From assembly GCF_018228765.1 (NCBI RefSeq), contig NZ_CP073695.1, positions 62,001 through 126,000 of the forward strand: 64,000 nt of DNA, read 5' to 3'. The position numbers and the translations under genes are program-made. Each line of letters starts with the position of its first letter. The stretch's first letter is position 1. This document shows positions 34,717-46,577 of this stretch, one piece after another. The stretch comes from Halorubrum ruber. Its GTDB lineage: Archaea; Halobacteriota; Halobacteria; Halobacteriales; Haloferacaceae. The notes under the pieces were generated by a model. It searched no databases. It was not told the origin of the DNA and was given only the letters and a program-made list of their open reading frames with translations.

Positions 34717-36906
34717 TCAGAAGTAGTCGATCGACTGCGGCAGTTCGAGCTTCATCCCCTTGCGCTCGCGGATCTCCATGATCTTCTCGCGCTGGAGGTT
34801 GTCGACGAGCACGCGGAAGCCCGCGTTCTCGGTGTTCCACGAGGCGCGGCCCTCGGTGGCCGAGCGGATGTCGGAGGAGAACCCGATCATCTCCTCGACG
34901 GGCGCGATGCCCTCGACGACCATTAGGTCGCCCTCCTGGTACATGTCGTCGACGCGGCCGCGGCGGCCCTGGATCTCGCCGGACGCGGCGCCCATGTGTT
35001 CGCTGGGCACGTCGATGCGGACGTCCTGGATCGGCTCCAGCAGGCGGACCTCGCCGTCGATCAGCGCGCGGTGGACCGCGTCGCGGACCGCCGGGATGAC
35101 CTGCGCGGGGCCGCGGTGGATGGTGTCCTCGTGGAGCTTCGCGTCGTGCAGGCGGAACAGCGACCCCTGAACCGGCTCGGCGGCCAGCGGGCCGTCGTCG
35201 AGCGCCTCCTGAAGCCCCTCCAAGACGAGCTCCATCGTCTCGTTGAGGTGCTGGATCCCCTTCGTGTCGTCGATGAGGATGTTGGTCCGGTGGATGTCCT
35301 CGACGTTCTGGGAGGTGTCCTTGTCCATGCCGGCCTCCTGCAGCGCCTCCCGGCGCTCCAGTTCGGGCATGTCCATCGAGACCTCGCCGAGCTGGATGGC
35401 GTCGACGATCTCCTGGTCCATCGGCTCGACGGTGATGTAGAACTTGTTGTGCCGGTTCGGCGACTGCCCCTCGACCTCGCGGGACGACTCCTGAGGCTGC
35501 TCGCGGAACACGACGATCGGCTCCCCGGTGATGACCGGGATGCCCTGGTTGTCGCGGATCCGCTGGGTGATCACTTCGAGGTGGAGCTCGCCCTGCCCAG
35601 AGATCAGGTGCTCACCGGTGTCCTCGTTGATCTCGATCTGGATCGTCGGGTCTTCCTTGGCGACCTGCTGGAGCGTCTCGATGAGCTTCGGCAGGTCGTC
35701 CATGTTCTGCGCCTCGACGGACTTCGTGATGACCGGCTCGGAGATGTGCTCGATCGACTCGAACGGTGTCATCTCGACGGAGGAGACCGTCGAGCCGGCG
35801 ATGGCGTCACGCAGCCCGGTGACGGACGCGATGTTCCCTGCCGGGACGCGGTCCACCTCCTCGCGCTCCGATCCCATGAACAGGCCGACGCTCTGGATTC
35901 GGTTCTTGCCGGCGGTGCCGGAGACGTACAGCTCCTGGCCCTTCTCCAGCGTGCCGGAGAAGACGCGGCCCGTCGCGATCTCGCCCGCGTGCGGGTCCAT
36001 CGAGATGTCGGTGACCATGAAGACGACCTCGCCGTCCTCGTCGACCAGCCGCATCGTGTCGGCCAGGTCGGACTCGGGGTCGCCGCGCCAGATGCGCGGG
36101 ACGCGGCGGGGCTGGGCGTCCACCGGGTTCGGGAAGTGCTCGCAGACCATGTCGAGCACGACGTCCGACAGGGGCGTGCGCTCGTGGAGCTCCTGCCGCT
36201 TGTCGTTCTGTTCGAGCTCCATGATGTCGCCGAAGTCCATGCCGGTCCGCTGCATCGACGGCATCGAGACGCCCCACTTGTACAGCGCGGAGCCGAACCC
36301 GACCGTGCCGTCCTCGACGGAGACGGTCCAGTCCTCGGGGATGTCGTCCATGTTCTCGGCCATCCCGCGGATGAGCTCGTTGACGTCGGCGATGACGGAC
36401 ATCAGCCGTTCCTGCATCTCCTGCGGCCCCTCCTGGAGCTCCGAGATGAGGCGGTCGACCTTGTTGATGAACAGCGTCGGCTTCACGCCCTCGCGGAGCG
36501 CCTGCCGGAGCACCGTCTCCGTCTGGGGCATCGCGCCCTCGACGGCGTCGACGACCACTAAGGCGCCGTCGACCGCGCGCATCGCGCGGGTGACGTCGCC
36601 CCCGAAGTCAACGTGACCCGGGGTGTCGATGAGGTTGACGAGGTGGTTGGTGTCCTCGTACTCGTGGGTCATCGAAACGTTCGCCGCGTCGATGGTGATC
36701 CCGCGCTCCTGCTCGTCCTCCTTCGTGTCCATCGCGAGCTGTTCGCCCGCGGTGTCCTCGGAGATCATGCCGGCGCCCGCCAGCAGGTTGTCGGAGAGCG
36801 TCGTCTTCCCGTGGTCGACGTGGGCGGCGATGGCGATGTTCCGGATGTTCTCCGGGGCGTCCATCAGCCGCTCACATTCCTGAACGATCTTCTTGCGTCG
36901 GCCCAT
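34717..36906 (-). CDS. fusA: Translation elongation factor 2
   Basis: 729 residues starting [15 protein letters not shown] at 36906; ten extra codons upstream are not typical. GTPase motifs: [15 protein letters not shown] (G1), [12 protein letters not shown] (G3) and NKVDRLI (G4). The diphthamide histidine is in [13 protein letters not shown] near residue 600. It catalyses ribosomal translocation. No intein is present. Confidence 0.97.
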   Translation of the reverse strand: MGRRKKIVQECERLMDAPENIRNIAIAAHVDHGKTTLSDNLLAGAGMISEDTAGEQLAMDTKEDEQERGITIDAANVSMTHEYEDTNHLVNLIDTPGHVDFGGDVTRAMRAVDGALVVVDAVEGAMPQTETVLRQALREGVKPTLFINKVDRLISELQEGPQEMQERLMSVIADVNELIRGMAENMDDIPEDWTVSVEDGTVGFGSALYKWGVSMPSMQRTGMDFGDIMELEQNDKRQELHERTPLSDVVLDMVCEHFPNPVDAQPRRVPRIWRGDPESDLADTMRLVDEDGEVVFMVTDISMDPHAGEIATGRVFSGTLEKGQELYVSGTAGKNRIQSVGLFMGSEREEVDRVPAGNIASVTGLRDAIAGSTVSSVEMTPFESIEHISEPVITKSVEAQNMDDLPKLIETLQQVAKEDPTIQIEINEDTGEHLISGQGELHLEVITQRIRDNQGIPVITGEPIVVFREQPQESSREVEGQSPNRHNKFYITVEPMDQEIVDAIQLGEVSMDMPELERREALQEAGMDKDTSQNVEDIHRTNILIDDTKGIQHLNETMELVLEGLQEALDDGPLAAEPVQGSLFRLHDAKLHEDTIHRGPAQVIPAVRDAVHRALIDGEVRLLEPIQDVRIDVPSEHMGAASGEIQGRRGRVDDMYQEGDLMVVEGIAPVEEMIGFSSDIRSATEGRASWNTENAGFRVLVDNLQREKIMEIRERKGMKLELPQSIDYF

Positions 36907-37159
36907 TATACCGAGTGTTACCGAAAGGAGGGTCAAAAGGGTAGTGTTTCGTCGCGGCCGTTTCGCGGGCGAGTACCCCCGATCGCCGCCGATTTCGTGT
37001 CGACCGGTGTCACGGGGCAGGCGGCGAAGCGGGGGCTCGGTCGGGTCGCCGGCAGTGCGCGGTCGCCCGTACCCCAGTTGCCGTCGAACCGCCTCCGCTC
37101 GTCCACACCGACTGCGGTCATCGGCGCGGTTTTAAGGACCGACTCGGGTAACTGGGAGT

Positions 37160-37804
37160 ATGGACGAGACGCTTTCACGGCTCGACGACAGCGGCGTCGT
37201 CGCGGTGTTGCGCGGGGTGCCGGCCGACCAGCTCATCGAGATCGCCGAGGCGCTGCGCGAGGGCGGGGTCACCGCCGTCGAGATCACCGCCGACACACCC
37301 GGTGTCGCGGACCTCATCGAGGAGGTCACGGCCTCGTTCGACGACGAGGTCGTCGTCGGCACGGGGACGGTCCTCGACAGCGAGACGGCCCGGACCACGC
37401 TGATGGCGGGCGCGGAGTTCGTCGTCTCCCCGAGCCTCCACGAGGACGTGATCGAGACGTGCAACCGCTACGGCGCGGTCTCGGCGCCGGGTGTGATGAC
37501 GCCGACCGAGGCGGTCCGCGGCTACGAGGCCGGCGCCGACTTCGTGAAGGTGTTCCCGGCGAAGACGGTCGGCCCGGCCCACCTCGGCGCGATGAAGGGC
37601 CCGCTGGGCCAGATCCCGATGATGCCGACCGGCGGCGTGGGCCCCGACAACGCGGCCGACTACATTGACGCCGGCGCGTTCGCGGTCGGCGCCGGCGGCG
37701 CGCTCGTCGACTACGACGCCGCCGAGCGCGGCGACTACGAGGTCATCACCGAGACCGCCCGGGAGTTCGTGCAAGTCGTCGAGAACGCACGCGCAGACGA
37801 CTGA
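37160..37804 (+). CDS. Bacterial-type KDPG/KHG aldolase
   Basis: 214 residues, a TIM barrel with the Schiff-base Lys K130 in DFVKVFPAKTVG and the catalytic Glu E41 in VTAVEITADTPG; PMMPTGGVGPDN binds phosphate. It cleaves 2-keto-3-deoxy-6-phosphogluconate to pyruvate and glyceraldehyde 3-phosphate in the semi-phosphorylated Entner-Doudoroff pathway of haloarchaea. Single gene, followed on the same strand by repeat element 4. Confidence 0.93.
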   Translation: MDETLSRLDDSGVVAVLRGVPADQLIEIAEALREGGVTAVEITADTPGVADLIEEVTASFDDEVVVGTGTVLDSETARTTLMAGAEFVVSPSLHEDVIETCNRYGAVSAPGVMTPTEAVRGYEAGADFVKVFPAKTVGPAHLGAMKGPLGQIPMMPTGGVGPDNAADYIDAGAFAVGAGGALVDYDAAERGDYEVITETAREFVQVVENARADD

Positions 37805-37853
37805 GGCGAGGCAGTAGCGACGATCTACTTATAAACAGAATTGGGCGGTAGTA

Positions 37854-38099
37854 GCGGTGGCGCGCCTCCGAGCGGGCCATCGGCCCGCGAGGAGCCCGCG
37901 AGGGAGTCGGCGCGGCGCTTACAAGCGCCGCGCCGACGAGGCTGGGGAGGCGTGAGGCTGCGGTGCCGTGCGGGGTGGGACTCAAAGGGGCAGCCGGGAG
38001 GACGAAGGCGCGGGACGCAAGGACCGCAAGGAGTGAGTGAAACGAGCGACTGAGGACCGCAGCGACCGCACCGAGTCCTCCCGGCTGGGGCTTTGGAGG
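37854..38099 (+). ncRNA. Structured repeat RNA element, copy 4
   Basis: Conserved blocks as in copy 1. The variable hairpin is 37906-37920 with 37923-37937, a 15-bp stem with wholly different sequence from other copies; the closing stem is 37992-38003 with 38075-38086. TTATAAAC near 37829-37836 is about 29 bases before GGCGCGCC. The tail has a single TTTATAA at 38127-38133, 37 bases after GCTTTGG (38090). Confidence 0.7.
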
Positions 38100-38194
38100 T
38101 CGTCACCGACAGATCGAGATCAACTCTTTATAAAAGACAGACGTGATCGACAACCACTCACAAATTTCGAAAGGCGCGCCTCCGCGCCGATCAC

Positions 38195-41100
38195 CTACAT
38201 AAAGTCCGCGATGCCCGACTGCTTGTTCGTGTCGTCCTCGAAGATCGACTCCAGCGACTGGTCTAACACCTTCAGCCGCTGTTTGGTGTAGGGCCGGCAG
38301 CCGAACCGCTCCGCGACCTCGATGGCGGTGTCGACGTACTTGCTCACCGACCCCTCGTGGACCGTGAGGTTCACGCGGCCGCCGCACTCGCGGCACTCCC
38401 CCGTCAGCGGCATCCGGCGGTACTTCTCGCCGCAGTCGAGACAGCGCGTCTCCTGCCGCGAGAACGCTCGGAGGTTCCCGATGATGTCCGGGAGGAAGTG
38501 GTACTCGATCACCCGCTCGGCCACGTCGGTCTCGTCGACCGCGCGCAGCTTCCGGGCCAGCTCTAACTGCGCGTCCATCTTCTCCATCATGTCGCCGAGC
38601 GTCTTGTACGCCGACAGGTCCGGCCCCATCGCGATGTCCGTCGTGTCGTGAGTGTGGTCGAACCCGTGGTACTCGTCGTCGGTCCCGAGCGTGTCCTCGC
38701 CGATCTGGATCAGCTCCTCGACTTCCTCCGGGTCGGCCAGCTCCCGCGAGGCCTCGTACAGCTCCAGCGGGTACTCCCGCACGATGTCGACGTTGTGCGC
38801 CTCGTCGTCGATCTCCGAGGGGTCGATCCGGGAGGACATTACCAGCGGCGCGTCCATCCGCCCGCCGCGCTGGTCGGGCAGAAATTCTTTCGAGAAGTTG
38901 AGAAGTCCGTCCATGAGAAGCATCACGCAATCCTCGTCACCGTCACATTGAGCAACTGACAAGTCATTCGCCGCGAGCGTGTGCGTCTCGGCGACGGTGA
39001 GATTGTACGTGTATTCGACATCGCTTTCGAGGAACGAGATCGACGTAACCTCGTCAGTCTCGATTCCGCCGTCCGTCGCCGTGCCGGTGGCGGCGTTCAT
39101 CGATACGTTCTGCTGTGAAGGACTCGACGGAACGGAATCACCAACCTCCAGTTCGTTCGCGGCCACTTTTTGGACTTCCGCATCCACGACTCGCAGCATC
39201 GTGTGGTCGGGCGTCACGCGAATCGAGCGCCCGCGACGCGTTTCGATCCGGACGAGGTGATCCTGACTCGGATGTTTTGAGACGGCAGTTACCGACTGTG
39301 TCACCTCGTTTCCGCGTTCGTCGATCGAAGGCACCTCGATCGCACCGTCGAGTTCCTCAACGAGCGTTCCGAAGTCGTCGGTCCGCGGATCGTCCAGCCG
39401 ATCCTCGACGAACGTCTCGATTGTTTCGCGGTGTCGACCCGCGTTGTCTCGATACTCGATCTCCGTCTCCGGGTGGAAGCAATTCCGTCGTTTCGCGGCG
39501 TGAAAGTACGGATGAGCGTATCCCACGGCGGCCGACGTGAATCCGACCACTCTCCCGACAGTCGCGGCGCTCGTGTGGGGCGCCATCCCGAAGACGAGCT
39601 CGCCGACGAGGTCGTCGCGCTCGTTCACCTCGTAGAAGCGGTCGAGCCCGTAGAACTGTTCGAGCAGGTCGTCGACGAAGTCGGCGGTCTTGAGCATGTG
39701 CTCGGCCGCGCCGTCCGAGAGGACGATGTCCTGGACGCGGAGCTCGACCACCTGGTCGTCGTGACGGAGCGGCTCGCCGTCGACGTCCGTCTCGTAGCCC
39801 AACTCGCGGAAGTGATCGGCGGTGACGTCGAGCTCCGCGGGCTTGACCGCGGTGACCGGGAGGTCGGTCATGTCGTACCGGACTGTGCCGTCCTTGAACG
39901 AGGTGACGCCGTTCTTCGCGCGGAGGACGCCCTTCTCGATCGGTTCGGGCGTCTTGTTCCGCGAGGTGAGCCCCTGGACCCCCTTGAGGATCTCGAAGGC
40001 GGACTCCCGTTCGCCGACGTTCTCCAGCGCCGAACGGTACGCGTCGTTGACGTCGACCTCCTGGTACGTCGCGGCCGTCACCTCCCACTCGCAGTTCGGG
40101 CACTCGACGCGGCCGGCCTCGTCGGGCTCGCAGACGGTTCCGCAGTCGTTACACTCGTAGTGCGGCTCCGTGTGCGTCTCGCAGTCGGGACAGAGCGCGG
40201 CGTAGGTGTGTTCGCCGCACTCCGGACAGACTCGGTCGGAGACCTGGAGTTCGTGCCGTCCCCGGTGACCGGTGTCGTCCATGACGTTCGCGGCCTCGGC
40301 CACGTCGCGCTGCGGGCCGCCGGCCTCGTTGATCGGGAAGAGGGTGTGGACCGCAGGCGAGAGGTCGCGGCTCTCCGACTTCTCCGGCCGCCCCATCCGG
40401 TTGCCGATCCGGGTCGGCGCGCGTTCGCGTACCTCGAACGGCGCGACCTCGTTGACCGCGCGGATCGCGTTCTCGCCGTCGGCGTACTCGCGGGCGGCGG
40501 CCGAGAGGTCGTCCGCGTCCCACTCCTTCCGGAGCCCGTCGTCTATCCCGAGCGACCGCGCGAGCGGGCGCCACGTCGGGATCCGGAGCGCGTCCGGGGT
40601 CGCCGCGTGTTCGACCAGCAGCGACTCCAGCGCGTCCCGGACCGGCTCGGTGCGCTCGATCGCGAGGACGCCCTCGACGACCTCGCCTGCGGCGACCGCG
40701 TCGGCCAGCGCCTCGAACGCGTCGACCGACACGTCGTGCCAGAGGTAGGTGTACTCCGGGTGGAGCGGGCAGTCGTACTCGCGCGCCCACGCGAGCGCCT
40801 CGTCGACGTCGGGGTGTTCGAGGTCGACGTGCGGGTCGTCGCCCATGGCCTGGACGTCGGCGCCGGCCGCCTCGAACTCCTGGACCCACCACTCGGGGGC
40901 GTACGACGCGGGCGCGAGCGGGTGGTTGTTCTCGACGAACTCCCCGTAGTTGACGAGGTACTCGCCCAGGTCGAGCACCTTCTCGATCCCGTTGCGGACC
41001 TCCTTGGCCTCCTCGGGGTCGTCGATACGCCGGACCTCGCCGTTCGCCAGCCGGACCGTCGGCCCCTCGATGGAGTCGACGGGGACGACGCCGTGCGCCT

Positions 41101-42292
41101 TCCCCGGCCGCTCCGTCTTGATCTGCGTCCCGGCCGCGAGGAAGTCGTCGACGATGTGCATCGTCGCGGGGTGGACGCCGCCGGTCGCGAACCCGTGATT
41201 TCGCGCGCGACCGTAGCGGAGTCGGAACCCGCCGGCCTCGCTGGGGTGCGTGAAGACGGGCCGGCCCGCGATGAGGTCACGGAGGAACTTCTGGGAGGGG
41301 TCGGCGCGGGGCGGGCCGTCGGCTTCGGCCTCGTTGTCGGACTTGGCCTCCGCGTCGCCCGGTTCGCCGTCGGCCGCCGCGTCGTCTCCGTCTTTCGCGT
41401 CGCCGTCTCCGGCCGTCGATTCGGCGGCGTCGCCGTCGCCTGCCCCGTCCTTGCCGATCGTCCCGTCGATCAAGTCCTGGAGCCACGGCCAATCGACCTC
41501 CTCGAGGTCGCGGGTGTACCGCTGGATCTTCGGGGCCTTCAGCGCGATCCCCTCGGCGGCGACGAGACACATCCCGCCGCGCGCGGAGTTGGTGTCGACG
41601 CGTTCGAGGTCGCGGAACCCCGACACCTCCTCGTCGCTCGTCGCCTCCCCGTCGAGCATGACGGGGATGTGCTTCGCGATGAACTTCGACTCCTTGTCCT
41701 TCGGCGTGTACTGGAGCCCGGTGTCCTTGTCGTATAAGGCGATCTCCTCGGCGTAGCGCTCGACCTCGACGTCGCGCGGCTTGTACTCGTCGATGCCCAG
41801 CAGCGACCGGGCGTAGTCAGCGACGAGCACCGACAGCGCCTGCGCGGTCCCGCCCGCCGAGCGGATCGGGCCGGCGTAGTAGACGTTGACGAACTCGGTG
41901 CCGTCGTCGTTCTCTAACAGCTCGACCCGGTCGATCCCCTCGATCGGGGCGGCCACGACGCCCTCGGTGAGCAGCGCGACGGCGGTCCGGACGGCCCCCT
42001 CGATCTTCCCCTCGCGGGAGTCGTAGTCGCCGACGCTCCCGTCGACGAAGTCGGTAACCAGCTCCAGGGCCGCCTCCTCGCGGGACATCTCGCCCTCTAA
42101 GTCGCGGACGCGCTCCGCGACGCCGTCGATGCCGAGGATGTTCTCGACGCGGTCCGCCATGTCGCGGGCGACCGGGATCTCGATCTCGGGCTCCGGGTCC
42201 CGGCCCTGCTCTTTGGCCGTCTCCGCGACGTCCCACGCCTCGTCGAGTCGCTCCTCGATCCGCGCGAAGTAGCGCTCGTCGTCCGGTCTCAT
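38195..42292 (-). CDS. polC: DNA polymerase D large subunit (DP2) with intein
   Basis: 1365 residues including a 178-residue intein (938-1115). This is the catalytic subunit of the archaeal family D replicative polymerase, acting with DP1, which is not in this window. The N-terminus MRPDDERYFARIEERLDEAW, the central zinc cluster CPECGEHTYAALCPDC and the C-terminal CLDCGEKYRRMPLTGECREC are DP2 features. The catalytic aspartates sit in CDGDEDCVMLLMDGLLNFS, directly behind the intein. An acidic, disordered insert (about 275-330) is a common haloarchaeal addition. Splicing is required for a working polymerase. Confidence 0.96.
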   Translation of the reverse strand: MRPDDERYFARIEERLDEAWDVAETAKEQGRDPEPEIEIPVARDMADRVENILGIDGVAERVRDLEGEMSREEAALELVTDFVDGSVGDYDSREGKIEGAVRTAVALLTEGVVAAPIEGIDRVELLENDDGTEFVNVYYAGPIRSAGGTAQALSVLVADYARSLLGIDEYKPRDVEVERYAEEIALYDKDTGLQYTPKDKESKFIAKHIPVMLDGEATSDEEVSGFRDLERVDTNSARGGMCLVAAEGIALKAPKIQRYTRDLEEVDWPWLQDLIDGTIGKDGAGDGDAAESTAGDGDAKDGDDAAADGEPGDAEAKSDNEAEADGPPRADPSQKFLRDLIAGRPVFTHPSEAGGFRLRYGRARNHGFATGGVHPATMHIVDDFLAAGTQIKTERPGKAHGVVPVDSIEGPTVRLANGEVRRIDDPEEAKEVRNGIEKVLDLGEYLVNYGEFVENNHPLAPASYAPEWWVQEFEAAGADVQAMGDDPHVDLEHPDVDEALAWAREYDCPLHPEYTYLWHDVSVDAFEALADAVAAGEVVEGVLAIERTEPVRDALESLLVEHAATPDALRIPTWRPLARSLGIDDGLRKEWDADDLSAAAREYADGENAIRAVNEVAPFEVRERAPTRIGNRMGRPEKSESRDLSPAVHTLFPINEAGGPQRDVAEAANVMDDTGHRGRHELQVSDRVCPECGEHTYAALCPDCETHTEPHYECNDCGTVCEPDEAGRVECPNCEWEVTAATYQEVDVNDAYRSALENVGERESAFEILKGVQGLTSRNKTPEPIEKGVLRAKNGVTSFKDGTVRYDMTDLPVTAVKPAELDVTADHFRELGYETDVDGEPLRHDDQVVELRVQDIVLSDGAAEHMLKTADFVDDLLEQFYGLDRFYEVNERDDLVGELVFGMAPHTSAATVGRVVGFTSAAVGYAHPYFHAAKRRNCFHPETEIEYRDNAGRHRETIETFVEDRLDDPRTDDFGTLVEELDGAIEVPSIDERGNEVTQSVTAVSKHPSQDHLVRIETRRGRSIRVTPDHTMLRVVDAEVQKVAANELEVGDSVPSSPSQQNVSMNAATGTATDGGIETDEVTSISFLESDVEYTYNLTVAETHTLAANDLSVAQCDGDEDCVMLLMDGLLNFSKEFLPDQRGGRMDAPLVMSSRIDPSEIDDEAHNVDIVREYPLELYEASRELADPEEVEELIQIGEDTLGTDDEYHGFDHTHDTTDIAMGPDLSAYKTLGDMMEKMDAQLELARKLRAVDETDVAERVIEYHFLPDIIGNLRAFSRQETRCLDCGEKYRRMPLTGECRECGGRVNLTVHEGSVSKYVDTAIEVAERFGCRPYTKQRLKVLDQSLESIFEDDTNKQSGIADFM
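38948..39481 (-). other. Mini-intein in PolD large subunit
   Basis: Residues 938-1115. It starts with Cys in CFHPETEIEYRD (block A), has the block B motif IRVTPDHTMLRV and a C-terminal block ELVEYTYNL-like VEYTYNLTVAETHTLAAND, and ends SVAQ before the +1 Cys of CDGDED. No homing-endonuclease domain is present. The last intein residue is Gln rather than Asn and the residue before it is Ala rather than His, variations that still allow splicing in some archaeal PolD inteins. Confidence 0.88.
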
Positions 42293-42332
42293 CGGGCCTC
42301 AGTCGAGGGAATCGCGCGGCGCGTTAGTCGGG

Positions 42333-42752
42333 TCACAGCCACAGGTCGAGGTCGGTGGCCTCGTCGTGCGAGCGCTCCAGCGGCTCGGCGAACGCGCGCA
42401 GGTGGCACTCGCCGGCCCAGACGGTCGCCGAGTCGAGGTGGCCCGCGAGGGCCTGCCCGCTCGGCCGCGAGAGCACGACGTGGGTGTGCGCGAACACGTC
42501 CCCCTCCAACAGCGAGACGTTGCCCACGCAGGCGGCCACCTCCAGCGGCTCGTCGAACGTCACCGAGCGGTACTCGGTCTCCTCCTGGTCGTAGAACCAG
42601 ACATCCGCGTCCTGGACCGCGCCGAGCGCCGTGAACCAGCCGGCCTCGACGTCCTCCTCGCGGGCGAGGCTCTCGATCTCCTCGCGCCAGTCGGCGCCCG
42701 TCTCGAACCGCGCGACGTACTCCGCCGTGGGTTCGACCTCGCGATGGTACAT
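42333..42752 (-). CDS. PPC/DUF296 domain protein
   Basis: 139 residues from the ATG at 42752. The domain reads ARFETGADWREEIESLAREEDVEAGWFTALGAV, and FAHTHVVLSRPSGQALAGHL carries the conserved metal-binding His residues of the PPC fold, which forms trimers. In plants the domain joins AT-hook proteins; in prokaryotes it stands alone with unknown role. It lies upstream of PolD on the same strand with 40 bases between. A near-palindrome shared with the 43458-43787 gene lies 65 bases upstream. Confidence 0.85.
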   Translation of the reverse strand: MYHREVEPTAEYVARFETGADWREEIESLAREEDVEAGWFTALGAVQDADVWFYDQEETEYRSVTFDEPLEVAACVGNVSLLEGDVFAHTHVVLSRPSGQALAGHLDSATVWAGECHLRAFAEPLERSHDEATDLDLWL

Positions 42753-42816
42753 AGCAACTCCCCACGGCTGCCGGGGAGAAAAAGGCTTCAGTCGGACCGA
42801 GCAGGACCGGCGGAGT

Positions 42817-42841
42817 GAATTCAATATAGCGACATAGAATT
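42817..42841. promoter_or_regulatory. Shared near-palindromic operator candidate, site A
   Basis: 25 bases containing ATATAGCGACATAGAAT; 19 of 25 bases equal site B at 43903-43927 in ungapped alignment. It lies 65 bases before the PPC-domain gene. Confidence 0.4.
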
Positions 42842-42988
42842 TAACCCTGCTCGCCGAGAGAGACAGGAGAAACGACTGGAGCGTCGTTACAACGCGTCTG
42901 ATCGCCGAAAACGAGCGATCATCGCCGAACGGCAACGCGACTGGCGAAGCGGAAAGAGAGAGAGGAAAGCCTCGGGGGTCGAAGCGAC

Positions 42989-43378
42989 TCAGAACGGGGC
43001 CTGGGGGCCTTCGTCGTCGCCGCCGTCGTCGTCGGTCGTCTCGCCGGGGAAGGAGGGGGACATGCCGCCGCCGCTGCTGGTGCCGCCGAGGTCGCCGTCC
43101 GCGCCGGCGGACGCGCCGGTGTCCGCGTGGACCGTCTCGATCTCGGGGATCTCCTTGACCATCCGGGACTTGATCGCCTGGATCGTCATCGGGGAGATGC
43201 CGCAGCCGGAGCAGGCGCCGCCGAGCTGGACCGTCACCTCGCCCTTCTCGCGGTCGAGGTGGGCGATGGCGGCGCTCCCGCCGTGCATCTGGATCTGCGG
43301 GAAGTTGCGCCGCAGGAAGTTCGTGATCCGCTCGCGGAGTTCGTTTTCCGCGTCAGCCGCGTCGGTGTCCGTGCTCAT
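42989..43378 (-). CDS. NifU-like C-terminal-domain iron-sulfur scaffold
   Basis: 129 residues. The NifU C-terminal domain (about 14-85) contains FPQIQMHGGSAAIAHLDRE and the cluster motif GGACSGCGISPMT with C56 and C59, which bind a shared Fe-S cluster in a dimer. A Gly/Asp-rich disordered tail follows. It delivers Fe-S clusters to client proteins in the cytoplasm. Confidence 0.92.
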   Translation of the reverse strand: MSTDTDAADAENELRERITNFLRRNFPQIQMHGGSAAIAHLDREKGEVTVQLGGACSGCGISPMTIQAIKSRMVKEIPEIETVHADTGASAGADGDLGGTSSGGGMSPSFPGETTDDDGGDDEGPQAPF

Positions 43379-43457
43379 GCCCGCGAGTTGGCGGGCGGCG
43401 GGCTTATGCCTTTGGTTCGGGCGGATACGGGCCGCGACGCAGCCCCGTCGCGTCCCG

Positions 43458-43787
43458 TTACTCCGAGCGATCGACGCCGAGGGTCCGGTACAGCTCGGAC
43501 TCGATCCGCTCGACGTACTCGTCGAGCGTCTCCTCGAACGTCTCGTCGTCGACCGCGACGGCGCCGCGGATGCGCTCGCGCGGGTTCTCCGGCAGCTCGA
43601 CGCGGAACTCGCCGTCCTCGTAGAAGGGCTCCGACTCGTTGAGCACGGTCTGGTCGATCCCGTGGATCAGCTCCGAGTCGTACCGGTCGTTCATCTGCTC
43701 GAACGCGTTCTTGTACGCCCGCTGGAGCTCGTTGAAGTAGTGGGCGTACTTGTCCTCGAACTTCTCCGGGTCGAACTCGTCGGCCAT
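43458..43787 (-). CDS. Small acidic haloarchaeal protein (DUF5783-like)
   Basis: 109 residues, mostly helical: FEDKYAHYFNELQRAYKNAFEQM, then ELPENPRERIRGAVAVDDETFEETLDEYVERIESELY. No catalytic motif. It resembles a haloarchaea-only family I know as DUF5783; the number is from memory. Site B of the shared near-palindrome lies 116 bases upstream. Confidence 0.75.
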   Translation of the reverse strand: MADEFDPEKFEDKYAHYFNELQRAYKNAFEQMNDRYDSELIHGIDQTVLNESEPFYEDGEFRVELPENPRERIRGAVAVDDETFEETLDEYVERIESELYRTLGVDRSE

Positions 43788-43902
43788 GTCGCGATCGAGG
43801 GTCCGGCGGGAAAAAAGCCGGTCGATCGTCGCCGAAACGCCGGATCGGACGGGAAGAACGAACGTGCGGTAAGCTGTGGAATCCGAGCGGAACTGGCGTG
43901 AT

Positions 43903-43927
43903 GAATCTTATATCGCGATATAGAATC
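43903..43927. promoter_or_regulatory. Shared near-palindromic operator candidate, site B
   Basis: Holds the perfect 14-base palindrome TATATCGCGATATA (43909-43922) framed by GAATC on both sides. Similar in sequence to site A at 42817-42841. The rest of the 318-base spacer (43788-44106) shows nothing else. Confidence 0.45.
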
Positions 43928-44106
43928 TGTCGCTGCGGCGATGGCCGGCCCCTCGACGTCGTGCTACAGGACGGACGTTGGGCAGCGCTGACGGGGAATT
44001 CAGGACGGCGGGGAGCGACCAGCGACAGACGGGCGGCGAACCGACCGGCACGCTACGGACTCGGTCTGGAACGATTCAAAAAGAAAACCGGCCGCGACGA
44101 CGACCG

Positions 44107-46577
<2,471 letters not shown>

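Noticed and set aside
34996..36561. Long + strand ORF opposite EF-2
   Set aside because: Shadow of a highly conserved gene; no start signals or domain.
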